Below, piece after piece: positions 1 through 6,995 of a stretch of 21,892 nucleotides of DNA (within the stretch, counting starts at the first letter, position 1; each line of letters begins with the position of its first letter). The position numbers and the translations under genes are program-made. The stretch is taken from the IMG/VR virus record IMGVR_UViG_3300008108_000858, positions 1-21,892 of that record. The stretch is one strand, 5' to 3'. This stretch comes from a virus. The notes under the pieces were generated by a model that made no database searches, had not been told where the DNA came from, and was given only the letters and a program-made list of their open reading frames with translations.

Positions 1-901
1 TTGTATGGGTAATGTTATGATACAACCAACAATGTATTTTTATCTTAAGAACATTCCAATGTTTAGAGGTACATATTGGATTACAGAAGTTAGTCATAAT
101 ATTAGAGATAATAACATTGAAACAAGTTTTAAGGGTACAAGAATACCGGTTGCAGCGTTACCTGACCCTGAGGATTCGTTTGTATCAAGTTACAAGTCAT
201 TATTAGATAAGATTACAAACTCAGCACGTGCCATTGTTAAAAAGGCCGCAGATAATACAAACAGTACGACCGGCACAACTGAACAAACAATTAGAACTGA
301 CTTTGGGAATTTTGTTACCGACATGGGAAAAACTCAGATAAATGGTGAAGAACTTATTAATACTTCCGGAATTAGTCAGTTTGGTATACCATTTAATGGT
401 TATGGTAATGAGAAATACATACAAAAAGTTACCTATAGACAACAAAATGGACAACAAGGTGAATGGTTTAGAGCGAAAGTTGCCAGAATGGGATTGGAAT
501 CTACTATATATGAATTATCGGATTCTACACACATGTCACTATTGAGTAAACTCCAAAATACAATCAATGTGAATTCGGAGGGTCAAACTGGATTGAAATG
601 GTCAGAACTAAAAGAATTGTCGAATTCTCATTATTTCTATTCAACTAAGTTTCAGTTTAGTAAAAGTATAACAGCAGATAAAATAATCACAGGTGTTACA
701 GAATTCTTGAATCCTAATAACAATAAACAATATACCTTAAATCCAAATTACGATTTAGATAGAAGAGTAGATACTTTAAATGTTTCGGGACCTGTTAATG
801 TTGGACCATTTATAGATGGTTATGGTATCGGACTTTCCAATAAACTAATGAGTGAATTGAAAATATCGGAAGGGGAAATTCTTTATTTTAGAATAAAATA
901 A
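1..901 (+). CDS. Tail/baseplate hub-like structural protein, 5' end cut off
   Basis: The frame is open to the left edge of the window (codon 2-4 reads Cys), so the ATG at 5 is probably internal and this is the C-terminal ~299 residues of a longer protein. The first ~45 residues (TMYFYLKNIPMFRGTYWI, then EVSHNI and TSFKGTR) resemble the closing strand pattern of gp27/late-control-D type baseplate hub domains, in which the chain ends with a P-x-F-x-G-x-Y-x-I-x-x-V-x-H pattern. The remaining ~240 residues, from about residue 50, have no domain I recognise; they include a short Thr-rich linker (residues 86-93) and end in GEILYFRIK. It stops with TAA 46 bases before the next gene. A structural role is inferred from this pattern and from the neighbouring virion genes; the exact hub identity is uncertain. 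Confidence 0.6.
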   Translation, partial: CMGNVMIQPTMYFYLKNIPMFRGTYWITEVSHNIRDNNIETSFKGTRIPVAALPDPEDSFVSSYKSLLDKITNSARAIVKKAADNTNSTTGTTEQTIRTDFGNFVTDMGKTQINGEELINTSGISQFGIPFNGYGNEKYIQKVTYRQQNGQQGEWFRAKVARMGLESTIYELSDSTHMSLLSKLQNTINVNSEGQTGLKWSELKELSNSHYFYSTKFQFSKSITADKIITGVTEFLNPNNNKQYTLNPNYDLDRRVDTLNVSGPVNVGPFIDGYGIGLSNKLMSELKISEGEILYFRIK

Positions 902-926
902 AAACATTAATAATAAACGGGATATT

Positions 927-936
927 TATATTTATA
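927..936 (+). promoter_or_regulatory. Shared TATATTTAT element, possible late promoter
   Basis: The decamer TATATTTATA ends 11 bases before the ATG of the 67-aa gene. The same core occurs just upstream of the genes at 8058, 10654 and 17621, with a shorter form before 12869. Its reverse complement contains TATAAATA, the T4 late promoter core, but no minus-strand gene lies nearby. The role is inferred: promoter -10 element or A/T-rich translation leader. Confidence 0.3.
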
Positions 937-947
937 ATAAAATCATT

Positions 948-1151
948 ATGGACAATAATAAATTAAGAAACACCGTAGACCAGTTTTTAAACACAAAACA
1001 AGTTAGAAAGGTATCTAACGATGGGATGGAACGGGAAGAATGTGACTTGGCAACCGGAGAGTGTTATGTCATCAGGTCTAAAGATGGAATTGTTGAAAGA
1101 ATAAATAAAAAATATATTACCGAAGACGGTAGACAACTTTTACAAGATTAA
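948..1151 (+). CDS. Small hypothetical protein, 67 aa
   Basis: A 67-residue, charged, soluble protein with no signal peptide or membrane segment. I do not recognise it. It has two cysteines in a short span (EECDLATGEC, about residues 26-35), followed by a Lys/Arg-rich stretch with the segment KYITEDGRQLL near the end. The ATG at 948 follows an A/T-rich leader without Shine-Dalgarno. The gene ends with TAA five bases before the ATG of the 205-aa gene, so the two are probably co-transcribed and perhaps translationally coupled. The real-gene call rests on tight packing, same strand and protein-like composition, not on homology. Confidence 0.65.
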   Translation: MDNNKLRNTVDQFLNTKQVRKVSNDGMEREECDLATGECYVIRSKDGIVERINKKYITEDGRQLLQD

Positions 1152-1155
1152 AGCC

Positions 1156-1773
1156 ATGAGTTTAGAGAAAAAGTTACACGAAGAGTTAAAGCGTTTTAAT
1201 GCGATTAACAAATACGGGAAAAAAATGATTATGGAACAGGATGTTCCACCTGCAGATCCTGCATTGGCCGGTGATTTACCACCAGCACCACCTATGGGTG
1301 CAGCTCCAATGGATATGCCACCACCTCCACCAGCACCTGCAACTGACGATGTTGAAGAGATTGATATTACTGATTTGGTTAATATGACCAAGAGTATCAA
1401 AAAAGAAATGGATGACAAGAAAGCGGAACAAGATGGTGTGGTAAATAAGATGGATGATGTTTTCAGTAAACTATCTGATTTGGAAAGTAAGTTAACCCAA
1501 ATGGATATGGTTATGTCTAAAATTGACCAATTAGGTTCTAAAGTTGAAACTATGAGAGAACCGACCGCACAAGAAAAATTGGAAATGCGATCCTTAGACT
1601 CATATCCATTTAGTCAAAATCCACAACAATTTTTTGCGACGAAACAAGACCAAATGAGACAAAGTGGAAAAAATGAATACGTTTTATCAAAACGAGATGT
1701 TGATGAATATACAAAAGACACAATAAGACAAAGTTTTAATCCGGATAGAGAAGAAGATGAATTTAGGTTCTAA
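1156..1773 (+). CDS. Pro-rich coiled-coil protein, probable virion or assembly protein
   Basis: The 205-residue protein has three visible parts. The N-terminus (residues 1-28) is a basic amphipathic helix containing ELKRFNAINKYGKKM. A Pro/Ala-rich linker follows (about 30-62, including PPPPPAPA). Then comes a long heptad-like helix (about 72-135, DLVNMTKSIKKEMDD through KIDQLGSKVETM) that looks like a coiled coil. The C-terminal 60 residues are polar (SLDSYPFSQNPQQFF). This layout fits a small structural, chaperone or scaffold-like protein of the phage particle, but no family is recognised. Its last 17 bases overlap the next gene, and the run EEDEF near its end contains the next start codon. 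Confidence 0.6.
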   Translation: MSLEKKLHEELKRFNAINKYGKKMIMEQDVPPADPALAGDLPPAPPMGAAPMDMPPPPPAPATDDVEEIDITDLVNMTKSIKKEMDDKKAEQDGVVNKMDDVFSKLSDLESKLTQMDMVMSKIDQLGSKVETMREPTAQEKLEMRSLDSYPFSQNPQQFFATKQDQMRQSGKNEYVLSKRDVDEYTKDTIRQSFNPDREEDEFRF

Positions 1774-2122
1774 TATTAATTTTTTCATGGGACTTCAAGT
1801 TCAAATGAAAGTAAACCATTGGCAAACCAAAGGTTATGCTAGACATCAAGCTTTTGGTAACTTTTATGAAGTTATGGATGGTTTAATTGATACTTTCGTT
1901 GAGTCTGCGATGGGAAAATACGGTCGTTTTGTACTTGATGAAGGAACAAAAACAATAGAACTGAATAATTTATCTGATTTGGATATGAAGGGATTAATTA
2001 ATACTGTAAGAGAAGCCTTGGTTCAAATTGAATTGGACGAGGTGGACACAGATTTATTAAACATAAGAGACGAAATGATTGGAGAAGTCAATAAATTATC
2101 TTATCTTCTAACTTTAGAGTAG
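1757..2122 (+). CDS. Dps/ferritin-like four-helix protein, 121 aa
   Basis: Residues 9-49 look like the first helices of Dps-type mini-ferritins: an HW pair (H21-W22) in the context MKVNHWQTKG, a second His (H30), then a helix with Asp/Glu four apart (D45, E49), like the D-x3-E ferroxidase pair of Dps. The spacing H21 to D45 is 24, against 27 in E. coli Dps. At 121 aa it is shorter than Dps (about 165), and the second half (DLDMKGLINTVREALV and on) is helical without obvious ligands. It may bind iron, or only keep the fold. The start overlaps the previous gene by 17 bases; an alternative ATG at 1787 would give MGLQVQMKVNHW. It ends with TAG, the only non-TAA stop among the complete genes here, and a terminator follows. 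Confidence 0.6.
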   Translation: MNLGSNINFFMGLQVQMKVNHWQTKGYARHQAFGNFYEVMDGLIDTFVESAMGKYGRFVLDEGTKTIELNNLSDLDMKGLINTVREALVQIELDEVDTDLLNIRDEMIGEVNKLSYLLTLE

Positions 2123-2148
2123 TGAAAAAATAATTTTCAAAAATAAAG

Positions 2149-2175
2149 ACCCGGATTTTTTAATTCGGGTTTTTT
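2149..2175 (+). terminator. Rho-independent terminator after the Dps-like gene
   Basis: ACCCGGA (2149-2155) pairs with TTCGGGT (2164-2170), seven pairs with one G-T wobble, around an A/T loop and followed by a run of six T (2170-2175). It lies 27 bases after the TAG stop and separates the upstream structural-type genes from the gp32-like gene. Confidence 0.75.
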
Positions 2176-2225
2176 AGTTTATACTTTATGAGTAACGTTA
2201 TCATTAATTTTAAAATTTAACTAAT

Positions 2226-3080
2226 ATGTCAACATTTGATGCAGTACTGGCACAGTACGAAAAAAGTAAACAAGCCACAGGTGGCAACGGAAACAAAGTC
2301 TCACAAGAAGACAGACTGAAAAAGTATTTCACCACACTTTTACCAAAAGGTTCTCGTGGTGAGGAAAAAAGAATTAGAATTTTACCATCTAAAGACGGAG
2401 GTTCACCTTTTGTTGAGGTGTATTTTCACGAAGTTCAAGTGGATGGTCAGTGGTTAAAACTCTATGACCCAAAACAAGAAGGTAAAAGATCACCATTAAA
2501 TGAGGTTCATCAAAGTTTAATGGAGACAGGTGTTGAATCAGATAGAGAACTTGCAAGACAATATCGTTCTCGTAAATTCTACATTGTAAAGATTATCGAT
2601 AGAGACCATGAAGCAGATGGTGTGAAATTTTGGAGATTTAAACACAACGCAAAGAACGAAGGTGTTTTAGATAAAATCTTCCCTATCTTTAAAAATAAAG
2701 GAGACATTACTGATATTAACAAAGGAAGAGATTTGATTCTTTCTTTGGGACTAACTAAAGCGGGAACAGGGAAAGAATATACAACTATTAATTCCATTAT
2801 TCCTGAAGACCAAGGACCACTTCACGAAGACCAAAATAAAGCAAATGAATGGGTTAATGACTCATTAACATGGTCTGACGTTTACTCTAAAAAGGGAGAA
2901 GACTATCTTGAATTGGTTGCTAATGGAGAGACTCCGAAATGGAGTACTGAAAGTAATAAATGGATTTCAGCAACTCAGTTGGAATCTCGTTCAGAAGAAA
3001 CAATTGCGGCTCCTAAAAAATCTGCACCAGTTGTTGATCTTCAGGATGATGACGATACCGACTCAGATTTACCATTTTAA
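2226..3080 (+). CDS. 32: gp32-like single-stranded DNA-binding protein
   Basis: A T4 gp32-type protein of 284 aa (T4 gp32 is about 300) that coats single-stranded DNA during replication, recombination and repair. The N-terminus (about 1-35, with EDRLKKYF) matches the region that in T4 drives cooperative binding. A basic/aromatic OB-like core follows (IRILPSKDGGSPFVEVYFHEV at 50-70, RSRKFYIVKII, FWRFKHNA, DITDINKGRDL). The C-terminus is very acidic and ends DSDLPF. The protein contains no cysteine at all, so the zinc-binding His/Cys site of T4 gp32 is absent; the matching stretch is about 76-95. The last residues resemble the DIPF tip of bacterial SSB, which recruits partner proteins. It stands alone between two terminators and next to uvsX, which supports the assignment and suggests separate, strong expression. 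Confidence 0.88.
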   Translation: MSTFDAVLAQYEKSKQATGGNGNKVSQEDRLKKYFTTLLPKGSRGEEKRIRILPSKDGGSPFVEVYFHEVQVDGQWLKLYDPKQEGKRSPLNEVHQSLMETGVESDRELARQYRSRKFYIVKIIDRDHEADGVKFWRFKHNAKNEGVLDKIFPIFKNKGDITDINKGRDLILSLGLTKAGTGKEYTTINSIIPEDQGPLHEDQNKANEWVNDSLTWSDVYSKKGEDYLELVANGETPKWSTESNKWISATQLESRSEETIAAPKKSAPVVDLQDDDDTDSDLPF

Positions 3081-3088
3081 TTAACAAG

Positions 3089-3125
3089 AACATTCCCGAG
3101 GACATAAAGTCCTTGGGGTGTTTTT
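3089..3125 (+). terminator. Terminator after the gp32-like gene
   Basis: The left arm 3089-3103 (ending CCCGAGGAC) pairs with the right arm from 3109 (GTCCTTGGGG onward) around an ATAAA loop, with one wobble and one bulge toward the base, and is followed by five T (3121-3125). It sits 9 bases after the stop of the gp32-like gene and 16 bases before the uvsX start, so gp32 can be made on its own short transcript, with partial read-through into uvsX possible. Confidence 0.72.
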
Positions 3126-3140
3126 AAAAAAATCAAAAAC

Positions 3141-4121
3141 ATGGCAATTAAGAAAACAGATTTTAGTTCAATTAAGAAAAAGTTCTCAAAAGAGGCGGAA
3201 TATAAACCTGACCGATTTTTCGATTTGGGTGACGCATTTTTAGATGCATGTGGTATTCCCGGCCCTGCGATGGGACATATCAATATGTTATTAGGACATA
3301 GTGATACAGGTAAAACAACTGCGTTGGTTAAATCGGCGGTAGATGCACAAAAAAAGGGTATCATTCCTGTGTTCATTATTACAGAACAAAAATGGAGTTG
3401 GGACCATGCCGAATTGATGGGATTCGATAAGGATGGTGATTATCTTTTTAATAGTGATTTCGAGTACATTGAACAAATCACAGATTATATCAATGAACTA
3501 CTTGATGCACAAGAGAAAGGAGACTTACCTCATGATTTATTAATCCTATGGGATTCTGTTGGTTCAGTTCCATGTAAGATGACATATGATGGTAAAGGTG
3601 GTAAACAACACAATGCATCGGTTTTGGCAGATAAAATCGGAATGGGTATTAACCAACGTATATCGGGGTCAAGAAGAACTGATAAACCTCATACAAACAC
3701 TTTAATTATTGTTAACCAACCATGGGTGGAATTACCTGACAACCCATTTGGACAACCAAAAATTAAAGCAAAAGGTGGTGAGGCGATTTGGTTGAATTCA
3801 AGTATTGTGTTCCTATTTGGTAATCAAAAAGGTGCAGGTACGACCAAAATCTCAATCACAAAAGATAAGAGAAAAGTTAAAATTGCTACAAGAACAAAAA
3901 TCTCAATTATGAAAAACCACATCAATGGTTTGGGATATGAAGATGGACGTATCTTGGTAACATCACATGGGTTTATGCCGGGTAGAGAAGATTCTGAAGA
4001 GAAAAAATCTATCGATGAGTACAAAAAACAGAGTGGTGATTACATTAGTAAAATGTTAGGTGTTAGTGTTACTGACATTACGGATGTAGAAGTAGTAACA
4101 GAAGAAAGTAATGATTTTTAA
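3141..4121 (+). CDS. uvsX: UvsX-like RecA-family recombinase
   Basis: This ATP-dependent strand-exchange protein forms filaments on single-stranded DNA and, in T4-type phages, drives recombination-dependent replication. The 326-aa chain has the RecA core: Walker A GHSDTGKTT (52-60), the catalytic Glu in TEQ (E82, equivalent to RecA E96), Walker B LLILWDS (133-139), and the sensing pair N192-Q193, followed by loop L2 (about 194-213) and the KGGEAIWLNSS segment typical of UvsX. It is somewhat shorter than T4 UvsX (about 390 aa), mainly at the C-terminus, which ends acidic (TEESNDF). The start has no Shine-Dalgarno but an A-rich leader. It lies 9 bases upstream of the exonuclease gene, after the gp32 terminator, consistent with a recombination/replication operon. 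The family assignment is firm. Confidence 0.93.
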   Translation: MAIKKTDFSSIKKKFSKEAEYKPDRFFDLGDAFLDACGIPGPAMGHINMLLGHSDTGKTTALVKSAVDAQKKGIIPVFIITEQKWSWDHAELMGFDKDGDYLFNSDFEYIEQITDYINELLDAQEKGDLPHDLLILWDSVGSVPCKMTYDGKGGKQHNASVLADKIGMGINQRISGSRRTDKPHTNTLIIVNQPWVELPDNPFGQPKIKAKGGEAIWLNSSIVFLFGNQKGAGTTKISITKDKRKVKIATRTKISIMKNHINGLGYEDGRILVTSHGFMPGREDSEEKKSIDEYKKQSGDYISKMLGVSVTDITDVEVVTEESNDF

Positions 4122-4130
4122 TAATGATTA

Positions 4131-5153
4131 ATGTCTGTATTATTAGTTGATGGTGACAATTTACTTACGATTGGTTTCTTTGGTCTTAAAAATCACTTCT
4201 ATAAGGGAAAACACATTGGTGGAATTTTTCATTTTATCAATACTCTTAGAAAATCGTTTGAGATTTATCATTTAGACAAAATCGTTGTCTTTTGGGACGG
4301 TAAGGATGGGTCACAATCTAGAAGACAAATCTATCATCAATACAAGGAGAATCGAAAAAACAGGATTAGAAGTGAAGAGGAAATAGATAATTACAATTAT
4401 CAAAGACATAGAATAAAACAATATCTCGAAGAATTATACGTAAGACAGGGAGAATTTGAGTTCTGTGAAAGTGATGATTGTATTGCCTACTACTCCCTTA
4501 GTTCCCAAGAAGAAAATAAGATTATTTATTCTTCTGATGGGGATTTAACACAACTTGTTTCAGAAAGCACCCACATATTCAATCCATCACATCAAAAACT
4601 CTATAAGGTCAATGATACAATAATTTACAATCATGAACCTGTTCACATTGATAATGTGAAATTGATAAAGATGTTGTGTGGAGACCCGTCTGATAATATT
4701 TCAGGAATTAAAAATATGGGAGTTAAAAGGTTATTAACCTTGTTTCCTGAGATAAGAGAAAGGGGTGTTTCATTGGAAGAAGTCATAGACCGCACCAATC
4801 AACTATTCGAACAAGATAAACATAATTGGTTATATAAAAATATTTTAACCGGTGTTACCAAGTATGGTGTGTTTGGTGAAGAATTCTTCCAAGTGAACAA
4901 AAGAATAGTTAGTCTCGAAGAACCGTTTCTAACTGATGAAGCAAAGGAAAATATAGATTTATTAATTAATGATGTTTTAGATCCTGAAGGCCGTTCATAT
5001 AAAAATATGATGAAAATGATGACGGAGGATGGAATTTTCAATTTGTTACCAAAATCTGATGATGCGTGGACAAATTTTCTAAATCCATTTTTAAGATTAA
5101 CGAGAAAAGAAAAAAATAAAAAAAAAATAATCAAAGTTAAAAATTATGAATAA
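4131..5153 (+). CDS. rnh: RNase H / 5'-3' flap exonuclease (FEN family)
   Basis: A T4 RNase H-like nuclease that removes RNA primers and 5' flaps during lagging-strand synthesis. The 340-aa protein carries the FEN/PIN-like acidic active site in order: LLVDGDN (D7, D9), VFWDGKDG (D56), the arch basic segment QYKENRKNR (70-78), CESDDCIAYY (E113, D115, D116), YSSDGDLTQLV (D136, D138) and GDPSDNISGI (D185, D188), leading into a helix-3-turn-helix DNA-binding motif (KNMGVKRLL). Length is close to T4 RNase H (305 aa), with a Lys-rich tail (RKEKNKKKIIKVK). The tail is encoded through a run of ten A (5118-5127), a possible slippage point. The gene overlaps the next one by 8 bases, suggesting coupled translation. 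Confidence 0.9.
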   Translation: MSVLLVDGDNLLTIGFFGLKNHFYKGKHIGGIFHFINTLRKSFEIYHLDKIVVFWDGKDGSQSRRQIYHQYKENRKNRIRSEEEIDNYNYQRHRIKQYLEELYVRQGEFEFCESDDCIAYYSLSSQEENKIIYSSDGDLTQLVSESTHIFNPSHQKLYKVNDTIIYNHEPVHIDNVKLIKMLCGDPSDNISGIKNMGVKRLLTLFPEIRERGVSLEEVIDRTNQLFEQDKHNWLYKNILTGVTKYGVFGEEFFQVNKRIVSLEEPFLTDEAKENIDLLINDVLDPEGRSYKNMMKMMTEDGIFNLLPKSDDAWTNFLNPFLRLTRKEKNKKKIIKVKNYE

Positions 5154-5592
5154 TCAACAAGAAATCACAAAATTCGAATTTTTGTTTACATTAGATGGAA
5201 ATATCGTGTGTCAAAGATTCTTCAACGTAAAAAACCATAATCCACAAGCAAGAAGAAGTATGGATTTACATGAATATGTAAAAAATATTTCGGAAGATAT
5301 CAGTGATGATTTGAAAATAAAAACATCCGATTATCTGTGTGAAAATCAAAATTATTTCTCAAATTTAGAGGTTGTGGAAGATTCGTCCGAAGATAAAAAA
5401 GAAGACTTTTTGATTGAAATTAAACTCAACGATGATGTATTTATTTCAAGAATATTCCCCGCATACTACTATCACCCTAAAGTAAGATACACTGTGGATA
5501 TTCGCCCAAAATTGAGAAGAATTTTGTCAGACTTAACTGACATTTTGTCATCCAAAAATTTGGAAACAACATATTTGAATTATCAACTTTAA
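5146..5592 (+). CDS. Unknown replication-block protein made of a duplicated domain, 148 aa
   Basis: No family is recognised. Residues 10-56 and 88-134 align without any gap at an offset of 78, sharing F10/F88, L16/L94, R24/R102, F26/F104, P33/P111, R36/R114, D40/D118, I48/I126, D51/D129, D54/D132 and L56/L134, plus many conservative pairs. Each copy reads as a few beta strands (F-x5-L, V-x3-R-x-F) followed by a helix beginning at the MD/VD-(L/I) position. An acidic linker with VEDSSEDKKED separates the copies. The gene is wedged between the exonuclease (8-base overlap) and the helicase (11-base gap), so a role as a replication accessory such as a helicase or clamp partner is plausible, but this is inferred from position only. 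T4 has genes 33 and 59 downstream of rnh; no similarity to their products is visible to me. Confidence 0.8.
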   Translation: MNNQQEITKFEFLFTLDGNIVCQRFFNVKNHNPQARRSMDLHEYVKNISEDISDDLKIKTSDYLCENQNYFSNLEVVEDSSEDKKEDFLIEIKLNDDVFISRIFPAYYYHPKVRYTVDIRPKLRRILSDLTDILSSKNLETTYLNYQL

Positions 5593-5603
5593 AATAAAAA
5601 AAA

Positions 5604-6983
5604 ATGTCAGAAGAGAAAAATTTTGGTTATCTAGGTCACACGTTTCAACAACAATTAATAAAGTCCATTATTGAAGATAAAAAATTTGGTGATGTAATTA
5701 TTGATGTCTTAGAAAGCAAGTATTTTGATAACAATTCATTTAAGTTCATTATGGAAAACATAAAGGAACTTCACTTGTCTTATAACAAAGTACCCAACTA
5801 TGAAACATTGGCTCAAAAAATAATGTCTGAAGGCGGTAACAAAGATGTTAATCGTCCACACATTGATACACTAGAATCAATCAAAAATTTGGAGAAAAAT
5901 GATGAGTTTGTTAAAGACAAATCATTAAATTTCTGTAGACAACAAAATCTTAAAAAGGAATTAAAGGTCATCCAATCAATTATTGAGAATGGAGAATTCG
6001 AATCCTACAATAAGATTGAACAAAAAATCCAAAAGGCGTTACAAGTAGGTATAATGAATGATACTGTTGTTGATGTTTTTCACAACATAGACGATGCACT
6101 TGAAAAGGATTATAGATTACCTATTAGAACGGGTATCGTTGGATTAGATAACGTACTAAAGGGTGGTTTAGGTCGAGGTGAATTAGGTGTTGTTTTGGCA
6201 CCAACTGGTACAGGAAAAACTACCTTAATGACCAAATTTGCAAACACGGCATATAATGATGGTTTTAATGTTCTTCAAATATTTTTCGAAGATAATGAAG
6301 CACAAATTAAAAGAAAACATTATACAATTTGGTCAGGAATTGCACCGGATGACCAACCTGAATTTAAAGAAGAAGTTTTATCTGCGGTTAGAGAACAACA
6401 AGAAAGGTCTACAGGATCTTTGAAACTATCCAAGTTACCGAGTGACAACATTACAATTTCTGAAATTAAATCTAAGATTAGAAAAATGATTTCAGAAGGG
6501 TTTAAACCTGACTTGGTACTAATCGACTATGTTGATTGTATCTCACCTGAAAGAAGTGTTGATGGTGAAGAATGGAAGGGTGAGGGTTCAATCATGAGAA
6601 GTTTAGAATCAATGACATCCGAATTCAATATTGCTATTTGGACTGCAACTCAAGGTAATAGAGGTTCAATTTCATCTGAGGTTGTGACAGGAGACCAAAT
6701 GGGTGGTTCTATTAAGAAGGCACAAATAGCACACATCATTCTTTCAATTGGTAAAACACTTGAACAAAAGGAGAGCAATTTGGCTACATTAACTTTATTA
6801 AAATCTCGTGTTGGTAAGGATGGTATTATTTGGCAAAATTGTAAATTCGACAATCAATTCTTAGTGATTGATACGGAGTCACAAAACACTTTGTTGGGTC
6901 ACGAACATCAACAAGAAGAGAGAAGATCGAATAGAGCTGCCGAAGTCTTTAGAAAGGCACAAGAAAAAAAAGTTAGAGTTTAA
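5604..6983 (+). CDS. 41: Replicative DNA helicase, DnaB/gp41-like
   Basis: A hexameric 5'-3' helicase of the DnaB/T4 gp41 type that unwinds the replication fork. The 459-aa chain (T4 gp41 is 475) has an N-terminal helical domain (about 1-150), a linker, then the RecA-like motor: Walker A APTGTGKTT (199-207), the catalytic acidic pair in FFED (E229-D230), Walker B LVLIDYVD (304-311), the glutamine motif ATQGNRG (near 350) and an arginine-finger segment KSRVGKDG (near 400). The segment RTGIVGLDNVLKGGL just before Walker A is typical of DnaB-type helicases. The C-terminus is basic and Glu/Arg-rich. It follows the duplicated-domain protein by 11 bases and precedes nrdB by 12. No primase (gp61-like) gene lies in the window. 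Confidence 0.92.
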   Translation: MSEEKNFGYLGHTFQQQLIKSIIEDKKFGDVIIDVLESKYFDNNSFKFIMENIKELHLSYNKVPNYETLAQKIMSEGGNKDVNRPHIDTLESIKNLEKNDEFVKDKSLNFCRQQNLKKELKVIQSIIENGEFESYNKIEQKIQKALQVGIMNDTVVDVFHNIDDALEKDYRLPIRTGIVGLDNVLKGGLGRGELGVVLAPTGTGKTTLMTKFANTAYNDGFNVLQIFFEDNEAQIKRKHYTIWSGIAPDDQPEFKEEVLSAVREQQERSTGSLKLSKLPSDNITISEIKSKIRKMISEGFKPDLVLIDYVDCISPERSVDGEEWKGEGSIMRSLESMTSEFNIAIWTATQGNRGSISSEVVTGDQMGGSIKKAQIAHIILSIGKTLEQKESNLATLTLLKSRVGKDGIIWQNCKFDNQFLVIDTESQNTLLGHEHQQEERRSNRAAEVFRKAQEKKVRV

Positions 6984-6995
6984 TTTATATAAGAT

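Noticed and set aside
927-936. TATAAATA on the minus strand as a T4 late promoter
   Set aside because: No minus-strand gene exists downstream here or at 8031-8040; the element is better read on the + strand or left unassigned.
1140-1418. Gly/Ala/Ser-rich minus-strand frame
   Set aside because: Its composition is simply the complement of the Pro/Ala-rich linker of the 205-aa gene.
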